From the NCBI GenBank assembly GCA_900769565.1, contig CAAGHC010000063.1:1-32621 (forward strand): 32,621 bases of DNA. The letters run 5' to 3'. The number at the start of each line of letters is the position of its first letter. The first letter of the stretch is position 1. A program made the position numbers and the translations under genes. Origin of the DNA: Clostridia bacterium (GTDB lineage: Bacteria; Bacillota; Clostridia; Christensenellales; Borkfalkiaceae). The notes under the pieces were generated by a model, which saw only the letters and a list, made by a program, of their open reading frames with translations, searched no databases and had not been told where the DNA came from. Shown in pieces: positions 5,888-13,207 of the stretch.

Positions 5888-6881
5888 CGGAAAATACTAT
5901 ATACAGACAGGTAACAAGCCTATTCTCGACCGCTTCGGCAGAGGTGACAAGGCTATCGAGAAATACAAGGGTGACTGGACGGATCTGTTCCGCTCCGACG
6001 ATCTTAAGAATTGGGAGTACGTCGGTCGCTTCTACGATAATCCTCAGATGGGCGTTAACGGTTATCCCGACGAGACGGAGGACGATATGTGTCCCTCTTT
6101 CCTTCCCCTTTACGATGCGGAGGAGAACGGAAATCCGACGGATAAATATTTGCAGATGTTTATCTCACACAACAAGGGCTGTCAGTATTATATCGGCTCT
6201 ATGGACGGTGAGCGTTTTGTACCCGAGCAGCACGGTAGAATGAGCTGGAAGGATAGCGCGTATTTTGCTCCCGAGGCTCTGGTGGACGGAAAGAACCGAC
6301 AGATCGTATGGACATGGCTCCGTGACAATCTACCCGACGACTTTAAGCGTTTTGGCTGGAGCGGAGTGTTTGGTCTGCCCCGCAACGTATGGTATGAGGA
6401 CGGAGAACTGAAGCAGGCGCCTGTAGCTGAGATCGATAAGCTGCAGTACGGTCAAATTTCATATTCGCCAGCCGACGGCGATAACGTAAAGGTTGGCGAC
6501 GGGTCTGCTTGCAGGATCAAGGGCAAGTGGTGCGGTAGTGAAAAAGCAGGAGTTGCCGTTCGCATCAGCGGGGACGGAAAGGAATACACTGAGATTTACT
6601 ATTCTCCCGAGGAAAAGAAGCTCGTAATGGACACCACCCACAGTGGCGGTGAGGGCTGGCGTGTACGAGAGGAAGCTCCTTTTGAGCTTCGCGGCGATGA
6701 GAAGCTTTCTTTGGATATTCTGATAGACAAATCGGTGATCGAGGTCTATGCAAACAAGCGTCAGGCGATCTGCCGCAGAGTATATCCCACCGATCCCAAG
6801 AATAGTATCGGGGTTAAACTGATCGGAAAAGTACCCGAAAAGTTAGATACTTATAAGATGTTCCCGACCAATCCGTATTAA
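5772..6881 (+). CDS. GH32 glycoside hydrolase, N-terminally truncated
   Basis: The product is like a sucrose-6-phosphate hydrolase or levanase-type beta-fructosidase. Recognisable blocks are the R-D-P-like ADPSNIWKANGKYYIQTG, GDWTDLFRSDDLKNWEYVG, DDMCPSFLPL (105-114) at the position of the W-E-C-P-D acid/base motif, FISHNKGCQYYIG, and FAPEALVD...IVWTWL, followed by a beta-sandwich ending in LSLDILIDKSVIEVYAN. The W-M-N-D-P-N-G nucleophile motif and about the first 100-150 residues are absent; homology begins near base 5745, before the ATG, which has no good ribosome binding site. The acid/base Glu position appears to be Met106. GC content jumps: 60-base samples count 47% (from 6001) and 60% (from 6361) GC, against 27% (from 5281) just upstream. 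It is probably a foreign or chimeric insertion. Confidence 0.85.
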   Translation: MENIAIESTPDMWGVTKVEVNGETELVGSADPSNIWKANGKYYIQTGNKPILDRFGRGDKAIEKYKGDWTDLFRSDDLKNWEYVGRFYDNPQMGVNGYPDETEDDMCPSFLPLYDAEENGNPTDKYLQMFISHNKGCQYYIGSMDGERFVPEQHGRMSWKDSAYFAPEALVDGKNRQIVWTWLRDNLPDDFKRFGWSGVFGLPRNVWYEDGELKQAPVAEIDKLQYGQISYSPADGDNVKVGDGSACRIKGKWCGSEKAGVAVRISGDGKEYTEIYYSPEEKKLVMDTTHSGGEGWRVREEAPFELRGDEKLSLDILIDKSVIEVYANKRQAICRRVYPTDPKNSIGVKLIGKVPEKLDTYKMFPTNPY

Positions 6882-6921
6882 AAAGTTGGAGTTGCATTTT
6901 TCTACTACGAGCACAAAAAAT

Positions 6922-6951
6922 AAAACGGTCAATAAATATTGACCGTTTTTT
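6922..6951. terminator. Bidirectional terminator after GH32 fragment
   Basis: A 13-bp perfect inverted repeat AAAACGGTCAATA / TATTGACCGTTTT (6922-6934, 6937-6949) with T and A runs on either side. It is AT-rich and host-like, so the foreign GC-rich segment ends before it. Confidence 0.85.
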
Positions 6952-6965
6952 ACTTTATCAAATAC

Positions 6966-7001
6966 AAAAACTTATCGCATAATTTTATACGACAAGTTTT
7001 T
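6966..7001 (-). terminator. Probable spoVG terminator
   Basis: AAAAACTT...AAGTTTTT (6966-6973 with 6994-7001), extended inward by TCG/CGA after one mismatch, lies 39 bases past the spoVG stop on the minus strand. It ends in a T run on that strand. Confidence 0.6.
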
Positions 7002-7039
7002 ATTTTATATTAAGTTCAAATTTAGAAAAGAAAATCAGA

Positions 7040-7318
7040 TTATTCTACAGGTTTAGCTTTTTCTTCTTCAAATGCTAAAAGAATTGCTTTAATAAGGTCT
7101 TCTCTCGTTTCAGTCTTTATGGGGTGCGCAATGTCTTTATACTCGCCGTCAGCAGTTTTTCTGCTAGGCATAGCAATAAAATAACCTTCGCTACCTTCGA
7201 TTACCTTGATGTCGTGAACGACAAAACAATCGTCAAAAGTTACTGAAGCAACTGCTTTTAATTTGCTATCGTCTTTTTTAACGATACGCACTCTTACGTC
7301 TGTGATTTTCATTTCCAT
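7040..7318 (-). CDS. spoVG: SpoVG, RNA-binding septation/sporulation regulator
   Basis: A 92-aa protein with the family hallmark start KITDVRVRIV, the central VTFDDCFVVHDIKVIEGSEGYFIAMPSRK and HPIKTETREDLIKAILLAFE. SpoVG binds RNA and affects septation, sporulation and virulence genes in Bacillota; it is also widespread in non-sporulating relatives. Length and motifs are normal. Two in-frame ATGs lie 6 bases apart (7318 and 7312). AAGGA stands 6 bases before the first, which favours the longer form. It is divergent from murC, with a promoter in the gap, and single-gene in this window. Its usual neighbour glmU is not here. Confidence 0.95.
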   Translation of the reverse strand: MEMKITDVRVRIVKKDDSKLKAVASVTFDDCFVVHDIKVIEGSEGYFIAMPSRKTADGEYKDIAHPIKTETREDLIKAILLAFEEEKAKPVE

Positions 7319-7345
7319 TTACCATCCTTAACAAATATTATATAC

Positions 7346-7374
7346 ATAATAGCATAAAAATTTGCGCATTTCAA
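7346..7374 (-). promoter_or_regulatory. Promoter of spoVG
   Basis: On the minus strand, TTGAAA (7374-7369), a 17-base spacer and TATTAT (7351-7346) with an extended TGC. The start of transcription would fall about 20 bases before the ATG. A second TATAAT lies just downstream, but without a -35 at the right distance. Confidence 0.7.
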
Positions 7375-7448
7375 TAGGTTTTTAAAAAAATATGCCACTT
7401 TTTTTATAAAATATGCTTGTTTTTGATATAACACGCATATTATACCGT

Positions 7449-8816
7449 ATGGAAAACGCATTTAGTATAAAAAAATATCAAAGAATTCATTTTATCGGTA
7501 TTGCAGGGGTATCAATGAATGCGCTTGCAAGGTATTTGGTTTTTATGGGGAAAACCGTTTCGGGCAGTGACCTTGTAGACCGAGCAGAATGTGACGAACT
7601 ACGCTCTCTAGGTGTGGAAGTTTTTATCGGCCATTCGAAAGCAAACGTTAAAGGCGCAGATTTAGTTGTGTACTCTCATGCTATCGACCATGATAATCCT
7701 GAAATCAGCATGGCTAAAAAACTTAATACACCATTGATTTCTAGAAGTAAACTTTTAGGGGCGATAGTGAGCGAGTTTAAGAACTCGATTGCAGTTGCAG
7801 GTAGCCACGGTAAAACCACAACGACGGCAATGATTTCAAGAGCGCTAGCAATTAGTGGTAAAGACCCTACCGTATTTTTGGGTGGGGAAGATAGAGATTT
7901 TGGCAATCTTAAAATAGGCGCTAGTAGTTACGCAGTCATAGAAGCGTGTGAGTTTAAGCGTAGCATGAATGATATTTGCCCTAAAATCGCAGTAGTTTTA
8001 AACGTGGATAACGACCATCTTGACTGTTATGGGGATATGGACGAATTGTCGAACGCTTTTAAGCAATTTACAGACGGTAGACTTAACGTAGTTAATGCAG
8101 ACGACAAGAATTGTGAACGAGTGCGCAACTGTTCAAGCGTTACTTTTGGAATAGAAAACAGGGCAAACTATTATGCTAAAAACGTTAAAAGTGATAGGGA
8201 CGGATATTCGTTTACTGCGTGCGCCTATTCTAGAGCGTATGGGAAAATAAAACTTAAGGTTTTAGGCAAGCATAACGTATATAACGCACTTGCAACTATC
8301 GCCGTATGCTCTGAACTAGGAATTTCTTTTGCAAAAATTAAGAGAGCGCTAGAAAGTTTTAGGGACGTGGGACGTAGGAACGAATACCTTGGAAAATATC
8401 TTGGGCACGAATGTTATGCCGATTATGCGCACCACCCAACCGAAATAAAGGCAATAAACGACGCACTATTAGAAAAGTACGAAAACTTTATAACGGTATT
8501 TCAGCCACACACGTATTCGAGAACGAGAATATTGATGAATGATTTTGTAAGCGTATTAAAGCAAGTAAAACCGCTTATAATATATGAAACCTATCCTGCG
8601 AGAGAGCCTTTCGACGAGTTGGGCAGTGCGAAAAGACTTGCGGAAAACTTGACTAATTCGGGTTGTGAGTGTGTATATGCGTCAAATGAGTTAGAGCTTA
8701 CCGATTGTATTAAGCGTTATGCGACGAAGAATGAGAAAATAATATTTTTAGGGGCGGGAAATATTTACGAAATAGCGACAAAGTTAACGGATAAAAATAA
8801 TATTTTTAAAAGATAA
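7449..8816 (+). CDS. murC: UDP-N-acetylmuramate--L-alanine ligase
   Basis: MurC joins L-alanine to UDP-MurNAc with ATP, the first peptide step of peptidoglycan synthesis in the cytoplasm. The three Mur-ligase domains are visible: an N-terminal Rossmann part (RIHFIGIAGVSM, slightly divergent from the usual GIGGIGM), the ATP loop GSHGKTTTT (118-126), and a C-terminal part with DYAHHPTE (325-332) and FQPHTYSRT. Length is 455 aa from this start. I prefer the ATG at 7449 because family members begin shortly before the IKKYxRIHFIG block. The same frame is open to an ATG at 7413 (12 more residues). Neither has a clear ribosome binding site, so the start is uncertain. It is divergent from spoVG and followed by the ldh-like gene with its own promoter. 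Confidence 0.95.
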   Translation: MENAFSIKKYQRIHFIGIAGVSMNALARYLVFMGKTVSGSDLVDRAECDELRSLGVEVFIGHSKANVKGADLVVYSHAIDHDNPEISMAKKLNTPLISRSKLLGAIVSEFKNSIAVAGSHGKTTTTAMISRALAISGKDPTVFLGGEDRDFGNLKIGASSYAVIEACEFKRSMNDICPKIAVVLNVDNDHLDCYGDMDELSNAFKQFTDGRLNVVNADDKNCERVRNCSSVTFGIENRANYYAKNVKSDRDGYSFTACAYSRAYGKIKLKVLGKHNVYNALATIAVCSELGISFAKIKRALESFRDVGRRNEYLGKYLGHECYADYAHHPTEIKAINDALLEKYENFITVFQPHTYSRTRILMNDFVSVLKQVKPLIIYETYPAREPFDELGSAKRLAENLTNSGCECVYASNELELTDCIKRYATKNEKIIFLGAGNIYEIATKLTDKNNIFKR

Positions 8817-8825
8817 AGAAAACGT

Positions 8826-8854
8826 TTGCAAAAAATCGGCGATAGGTGTATTAT
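8826..8854 (+). promoter_or_regulatory. Promoter of the lactate dehydrogenase gene
   Basis: TTGCAA (8826-8831), a 17-base spacer and TATTAT (8849-8854). The gene's ATG at 8890 follows AGGAGAG (8873-8879). Confidence 0.65.
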
Positions 8855-8889
8855 ATATGTAATAATCATAATAGGAGAGATTTTGCGAA

Positions 8890-9849
8890 ATGGTACAAAA
8901 AAAGAGAAAAATAGCAATTTTAGGGACGGGCAACGTTGGTGCTACTATTGCATACGCTCTTACTTTACAAGGCGTTTGTTCGGAAATTGTTTTAGTGGAC
9001 ATTAATAAGGAAAAGGCAGAAGGCGAAGCGCTCGACCTTTCACAATGCGCAGCGTGCGTTCCTTCAGTTAAAGTTTGGAGCGGTGAATATGAAGACGTTG
9101 CAGGCTCTGACATAGTAGTTGTTACTTTCGGTGTTGGTAGAAAGCCTGGTCAATCAAGACTTGACCTTGCAGCAATCAACGTTGGTATCTTAAAGAGCGT
9201 TATTCCTAACGTTGCAAAGATTGCACCCGACGCATTATATATAGTTGTTTCTAACCCCGTAGACGTATTGACTTACGTTACCATGAAAGATACTTGCCTT
9301 GATAAGAGCCAAGTTATCGGTACGGGTACGCTTTTAGACTCTAACCGTCTTGCTCAAGCAGTTGCAGAATACTGCAAGGTAGACGTTTCTAACGTAAACG
9401 CTTACGTATTTGGTGAACACGGTGACGCTTGTATGGCACCTTGGAGTTTGTGTACCGTTTGCGGTATGCCCATTAGAGATTACTGCACCAAGATTATGGG
9501 TGTTAATAAGGACGACCTTGAAACCGAACTTAACAACATCTATACCGGTATGGTTGCAGCAGGTTCTAAAGTTATTAAGGCTAAAGGCGCAACCTTCTAT
9601 GCAATCGCAGCATCTACCGTTCAACTTATCAAAGCACTTGTTGCTGATACCGAAACTATTCTTCCGCTCGCAACCTATCTTGATGGCGAATACGGTGCTA
9701 AAGACCTTTGCACGGGCGTTCTCTGCAAGGTTGGTGGTTGTGGATTTAAGAGTATCGTAGAAGTTCCGCTACCCGAAGACGAAATGAAACTCTTCTCGGA
9801 AAAACTTGCGTCACTCGACAATACCTTTAACGCACTTAACGTAAGATAA
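8890..9849 (+). CDS. ldh: L-lactate/malate dehydrogenase family, probable L-lactate dehydrogenase
   Basis: A 319-aa NAD-dependent 2-hydroxyacid dehydrogenase, reducing pyruvate to lactate with NADH if it is a true LDH. It has the Rossmann loop GTGNVG (12-17), VVSNPVDVLTY, the LDSNRL helix and the catalytic loop VFGEHGD with His177. The mobile loop reads GVGRKPGQSR (81-90): the substrate-choosing position, Gln in classical LDHs and Arg in malate dehydrogenases, is Arg84 here. Length, the GQSRLDLAAIN block and the overall look are otherwise LDH-like, and some clostridial proteins annotated as LDH seem to share this loop, so the call remains LDH with malate as an open alternative. The AGGAGAG ribosome binding site is good, and the gene is monocistronic. 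Confidence 0.82.
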   Translation: MVQKKRKIAILGTGNVGATIAYALTLQGVCSEIVLVDINKEKAEGEALDLSQCAACVPSVKVWSGEYEDVAGSDIVVVTFGVGRKPGQSRLDLAAINVGILKSVIPNVAKIAPDALYIVVSNPVDVLTYVTMKDTCLDKSQVIGTGTLLDSNRLAQAVAEYCKVDVSNVNAYVFGEHGDACMAPWSLCTVCGMPIRDYCTKIMGVNKDDLETELNNIYTGMVAAGSKVIKAKGATFYAIAASTVQLIKALVADTETILPLATYLDGEYGAKDLCTGVLCKVGGCGFKSIVEVPLPEDEMKLFSEKLASLDNTFNALNVR

Positions 9850-9865
9850 GTATAAAAACTCTTAA

Positions 9866-9997
9866 GTAAAAGGGAGTAGTTAGCGCAGATTTGCGTTTAT
9901 ATCGTCGTCAGTACGGCTTTTGCCCGGCGGTATTAAATTACATTAGTAGTTTTAACAAGACTTTTATCGTACATAATTACGGTAAAAGTCTTTTTTT
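9866..9997 (+). promoter_or_regulatory. yybP-ykoY-type (Mn2+) riboswitch with terminator platform
   Basis: The leader has the hallmark pieces of this class: GTAAAAGGGAGTAGT (9866-9880), then TCGTCGTCAGTAC (9902-9914), and the closing AACAAGACTTTTAT (9954-9967). Helix P1 pairs GTAAAAG (9866-9872) with CTTTTAT (9961-9967). The latter strand is also the left arm of a terminator AAGACTTTTA / TAAAAGTCTT (9957-9966, 9983-9992) followed by seven Ts. P1 and the terminator exclude each other, so ligand binding would favour read-through, the ON logic known for manganese-sensing yybP-ykoY RNAs. It ends 10 bases before the start codon of the permease gene. Confidence 0.82.
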
Positions 9998-10006
9998 AAG
10001 GTGCTT

Positions 10007-11335
10007 ATGAAAATTTTTGTTTTAGTTACTTTTATTTTAATGTACGTTTTGATTATAGCGTTTACTAGACATAAACATTACGTAACGGGTGTGTCTGCAT
10101 TGATAATGACCGTTGGGCTAATTATATCAAAAGATATAAAGTGGTACGACTGGTTTTTGGCAATAGACTTTAACGTAGTTTTAATGCTAGTTGGTATAAT
10201 GATTACCGTTGGTTTATTTACAGAATCGGGAATGCCGAATAGGCTAGCAGATAAAATGATTTCAAAGATACCGAATTCACTCGTGGCGTTAGTGTTTATT
10301 TCGGTGTTAAGTGGCGTTATCTCTGCATTTATCGACAACGTTGCAACCGTTTTAATGCTTGCCCCGATAGGAATTGCTATTGCTAAAAAAATTAACGTTT
10401 CGCCTATACCCGTTATTATTAGTGTAGCAGTTTCTTCTAACTTACAGGGCGCTGCAACGCTAGTTGGTGATACTACTTCTATAATGCTTGGTGGCTTTGC
10501 TGATATGGGCTTTTTAGAGTTCTTCGTTTTAGACGGAAAACTTTCGATTTTCTGGGCGGTAGAACTCGGTTTCGTACTCACTATTCCTATTCTTATCTTT
10601 ATTTTTAGAAAGGAAAATAAGAGAATGCTTTATCAGTCGGAGGATATAGCCGTAAGCACGATTTTCCCGACTTATATGCTCATTCTAAACATTATATTGT
10701 TAGTAATTTTCTCATTCGTGCCTAATAAACCGGCAACCACTAACGGGCTTATTTGTGCGGGAATAGGTGTGATTTGTCTTGTTTACCACATTTTCACCTG
10801 CTCGCCCAAAAAGGTCATGGACGACGGACAAGTTTCGGGTAGTAGGGTGGACGCTATCAAAAAGGCGTTTGCCACGATTGACTATCAAACGGTATTGTTT
10901 TTAGTATTTTTATTTATAGTTATAAACGCAGTAGAAGTGGTTGGCATAATAAACGATATTAGCACGTTGTTTATTAAGGTCGGTAATAAAAACGTGTTCT
11001 TGCTATATACGATTATTGTGTTTGCATCCGTGATATTTTCTGCATTTATCGATAATATTCCTTACGTAGCGACTATGTTGCCGGTAATAGCATCCTTGTC
11101 GGCAGGATTGCCCGGTGTATCGCCATATCTTCTTTATTTCGGTTTGCTTTGCGGTGCAACGCTCGGTGGAAATCTTACGCCCGTCGGTGCGTCTGCAAAC
11201 GTGGTTGGCATAGGCATACTTAACAAAGAAGGGTATAAAGTAAAGGTAAGCGATTTTCTTAAAATCGGTGTTCCGTTTACGCTTGTGGCCGTGCTAGGTG
11301 GATACCTATTCTGTTGGTTTGTTTGGGGAATTTAA
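10007..11335 (+). CDS. ArsB/NhaD-type ion permease (SLC13/IT superfamily) under riboswitch control
   Basis: A polytopic inner-membrane permease of ~442 aa with about 10-11 hydrophobic segments. The inverted-repeat design of the ion transporter superfamily shows in paired signatures: SAFIDNVATV (106-115) with SAFIDNIPYV (345-354), and NLQGAATLVGDTTS in the first half with GGNLTPVGASANV in the second. Relatives move arsenite, sodium or organic anions. The substrate cannot be read from sequence, but the manganese-type riboswitch points to metal-ion homeostasis, possibly Mn export; this is inference. I start at ATG 10007, 5 bases after AAGG, rather than the in-frame GTG at 10001, which overlaps that site. 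A terminator follows at 11344. Confidence 0.87.
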   Translation: MKIFVLVTFILMYVLIIAFTRHKHYVTGVSALIMTVGLIISKDIKWYDWFLAIDFNVVLMLVGIMITVGLFTESGMPNRLADKMISKIPNSLVALVFISVLSGVISAFIDNVATVLMLAPIGIAIAKKINVSPIPVIISVAVSSNLQGAATLVGDTTSIMLGGFADMGFLEFFVLDGKLSIFWAVELGFVLTIPILIFIFRKENKRMLYQSEDIAVSTIFPTYMLILNIILLVIFSFVPNKPATTNGLICAGIGVICLVYHIFTCSPKKVMDDGQVSGSRVDAIKKAFATIDYQTVLFLVFLFIVINAVEVVGIINDISTLFIKVGNKNVFLLYTIIVFASVIFSAFIDNIPYVATMLPVIASLSAGLPGVSPYLLYFGLLCGATLGGNLTPVGASANVVGIGILNKEGYKVKVSDFLKIGVPFTLVAVLGGYLFCWFVWGI

Positions 11336-11343
11336 TTCTAATT

Positions 11344-11384
11344 AAAAGCCTTTTGTAAAATAATTTGCAAAAGGCCTTTTTTTT
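11344..11384 (+). terminator. Terminator after the permease gene
   Basis: AAAAGCCTTTTG (11344-11355) pairs with CAAAAGGCCTTTT (11368 onward, one bulged C), with a T run of eight to 11384. Confidence 0.88.
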
Positions 11385-11396
11385 GCCGTTCATTCG

Positions 11397-11425
11397 TTGA
11401 CAAATAACTTTTAAAGTATTAAAAT
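11397..11425 (+). promoter_or_regulatory. Promoter of the antiporter gene
   Basis: A perfect TTGACA (11397-11402), a 17-base spacer and TAAAAT (11420-11425). It lies 52 bases before the ATG and just after the previous terminator. Confidence 0.8.
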
Positions 11426-11476
11426 CACTAATGGTCAAATAAGATATGTATATATACGTTTAGGAAAAGGTGTATT

Positions 11477-12760
11477 ATGGAATTGCTTTTAAGTTTATCA
11501 ATAGCAATGTTTGCTGGGCTTATGCTATCACGTGTGGCAAAGTTAGTTCAACTACCTGCAGTTACCGCTTATTTAGTAGCAGGTATTTTGGTGGGCCCTT
11601 TCTGTTTAGGTGCGTTTGGCGTTTCCGGTTTAGGTTTTACGGTAAGCGATATTGAGAATAAAACTTTCTCTATAATTTCGGACGTTGCGCTCGGATTTAT
11701 CGCATTTTCTATCGGTAACGAGTTTAGACTTTCGCAATTAAAGTCTATTGGTAAATCGGCAACCATAATCGGTATATTACAAGCGGTAATCACCACTATT
11801 TTAGTAGACGTAGCGCTTATAACTTTACACTTTATTATTCCCGATAAACTTTCACTTGAGGCGGCAATCATATTAGGCGCAGTTGCATCTGCAACCGCAC
11901 CTGCGGCAACCTTAATGGTAGTTCGTCAATATAAGGCAAAAGGTCCTGTAACTGATACGTTACTTCCCGTAGTTGCGCTTGACGACGCTGTTGGTTTAGT
12001 GCTTTTCGCCGTTTCTTTCGGCGTAGCAAAAGGATTTCTTTCGGGCTCGGTAAACGTTCTTTCAATTGTGGTTGAACCCCTAATCGAAGTGCTTTTATCA
12101 ATCGGTCTTGGCGCTTTAATGGGTTACGCATTTACCTTTTTTGAAAGATTTTTCCATTCTCGTAGTAAAAGACTTGCAATGTCGGTAGCGTTCGTATTCT
12201 TAACGGTTGCTATTTCAATGTTTAAGTTTAATATAGGTGGAGTACATATCGCATTCTCATCACTATTATCCTGCATGATGCTTGGAACTATTTTCTGCAA
12301 TATCTGTGATTTTTCTGAAAATCTTATGGATAGGCTTGACCGCTGGACTGCACCGATATTTATATTGTTCTTCGTGCTTTCGGGCGCAGAACTTGACTTG
12401 GCAGTATTTACCGATATTATAATCGTATTAGTCGGCGTAGTATATATTACCTTCCGTTGTCTAGGTAAATATAGTGGCGCGAACCTTTCTTCAAGGCTAG
12501 CAAAAGCACCTGAAAACGTAACTAAATATTTAGGTATAACCTTATTCCCACAAGCAGGCGTTGCGCTCGGCATGGCGTTAAAGGCCCAAGCGCTTGGCGA
12601 AGTTGGTATGATTGTTGCAAACATTACGTTATTCTCGGTACTTATTTACGAATTAGTTGGTCCGTTCCTTACCAAAGTGGCGCTCTCTAAAGCAGGGGAA
12701 ATCAATCCTGAAGGCAAGGTTAGTGAAAGACAAAAGGCTGAAAAGGCACAGAACGCATAA
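11477..12760 (+). CDS. Cation:proton antiporter, CPA2/KefB-like
   Basis: A 427-aa polytopic membrane protein with 11-13 hydrophobic helices, typical of Na+(K+)/H+ antiporters. Supporting motifs are LPAVTAYLVAGILVGP near 34-49, a family signature in helix 2, the GAVASATAPAATLMV helix, and the ion-binding Asp pair in VALDDAVGL (Asp169-Asp170), which marks electrogenic CPA2-type exchangers. There is no C-terminal RCK/TrkA-N domain; the protein ends in a short charged tail (SERQKAEKAQNA), so it is not a full KefB/KefC. Likely role: sodium or potassium extrusion and pH homeostasis. AGGAAAAGG precedes the ATG at 11477. The gene has its own promoter and a terminator shared with the convergent sepF operon. 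Confidence 0.88.
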   Translation: MELLLSLSIAMFAGLMLSRVAKLVQLPAVTAYLVAGILVGPFCLGAFGVSGLGFTVSDIENKTFSIISDVALGFIAFSIGNEFRLSQLKSIGKSATIIGILQAVITTILVDVALITLHFIIPDKLSLEAAIILGAVASATAPAATLMVVRQYKAKGPVTDTLLPVVALDDAVGLVLFAVSFGVAKGFLSGSVNVLSIVVEPLIEVLLSIGLGALMGYAFTFFERFFHSRSKRLAMSVAFVFLTVAISMFKFNIGGVHIAFSSLLSCMMLGTIFCNICDFSENLMDRLDRWTAPIFILFFVLSGAELDLAVFTDIIIVLVGVVYITFRCLGKYSGANLSSRLAKAPENVTKYLGITLFPQAGVALGMALKAQALGEVGMIVANITLFSVLIYELVGPFLTKVALSKAGEINPEGKVSERQKAEKAQNA

Positions 12761-12788
12761 TATACAAATAGACGTAAAAATAAAAATA

Positions 12789-12825
12789 AAAACGGCACGG
12801 ACTTTTAAGTCTATGCCGTTTTTTT
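12789..12825. terminator. Bidirectional terminator between antiporter and sepF operon
   Basis: The outer stem AAACGGCA / TGCCGTTT with an inner GACTT / AAGTC (GGACTT-TTA-AGTCTA region) is flanked by A and T runs. It serves the converging antiporter gene and the minus-strand sepF operon, whose stop lies 46 bases away. Confidence 0.85.
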
Positions 12826-12871
12826 ATGGTAAAATTCTAATTTTAGTTTTTGACCTTTTATAAAATATCAA

Positions 12872-13207
12872 TTAGTAAACTTCTACGCCCGAAGGGGAAA
12901 ACATAAATACGTTCTTTTCCATCTCGTAAAGTCCACCGTCAAGTGCGTAAATAGCGCCTGACAACATGTCTAAAACCCTAATAGCCGTTTCCGTTTTAAG
13001 TTTGGTTAAATGCACGATAGCAGGTTTACCGGATTTTAGCGCGTTTATAATAACTTCCACATCCGAATAAGATGATGGACTAAAAATCGCAATAGGCGCT
13101 TTACCTGCGTTATCTTTTGCAGAGGAAACGTCAAAAGTACTAATTGAACGCTCGCTAGTTTGTTTTTTTGCTTTCGGCTCTCTGCCGAACAAATCGAATA
13201 CACCCAT
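12872..13207 (-). CDS. sepF: Cell division protein SepF
   Basis: A 111-aa SepF. The N-terminus has the short membrane-touching start MGVFDLFG, a flexible basic linker, and the SepF domain IAIFSPSSYSDVEVIINALKSGKPAIVHL...AIRVLDMLSGAIYALDGGLYEMEKNVFMFSPSGVEV. SepF bundles FtsZ filaments and anchors them to the membrane at the septum. It is shorter than the ~150-aa Bacillus protein, mostly in the linker. The ATG overlaps the stop of yggS by one base (TAATG), so translation is coupled. It is the last gene of the asd-dapA-dapB-yggS-sepF operon; yggS-sepF adjacency is common in Bacillota. Confidence 0.95.
   Translation of the reverse strand: MGVFDLFGREPKAKKQTSERSISTFDVSSAKDNAGKAPIAIFSPSSYSDVEVIINALKSGKPAIVHLTKLKTETAIRVLDMLSGAIYALDGGLYEMEKNVFMFSPSGVEVY

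Noticed and set aside
5944..6753. Several overlapping ORFs in other frames of the GH32 region
   Set aside because: They are GC-driven shadows of the GH32 frame, with low-complexity arginine-rich or proline-rich products and no ribosome binding sites.
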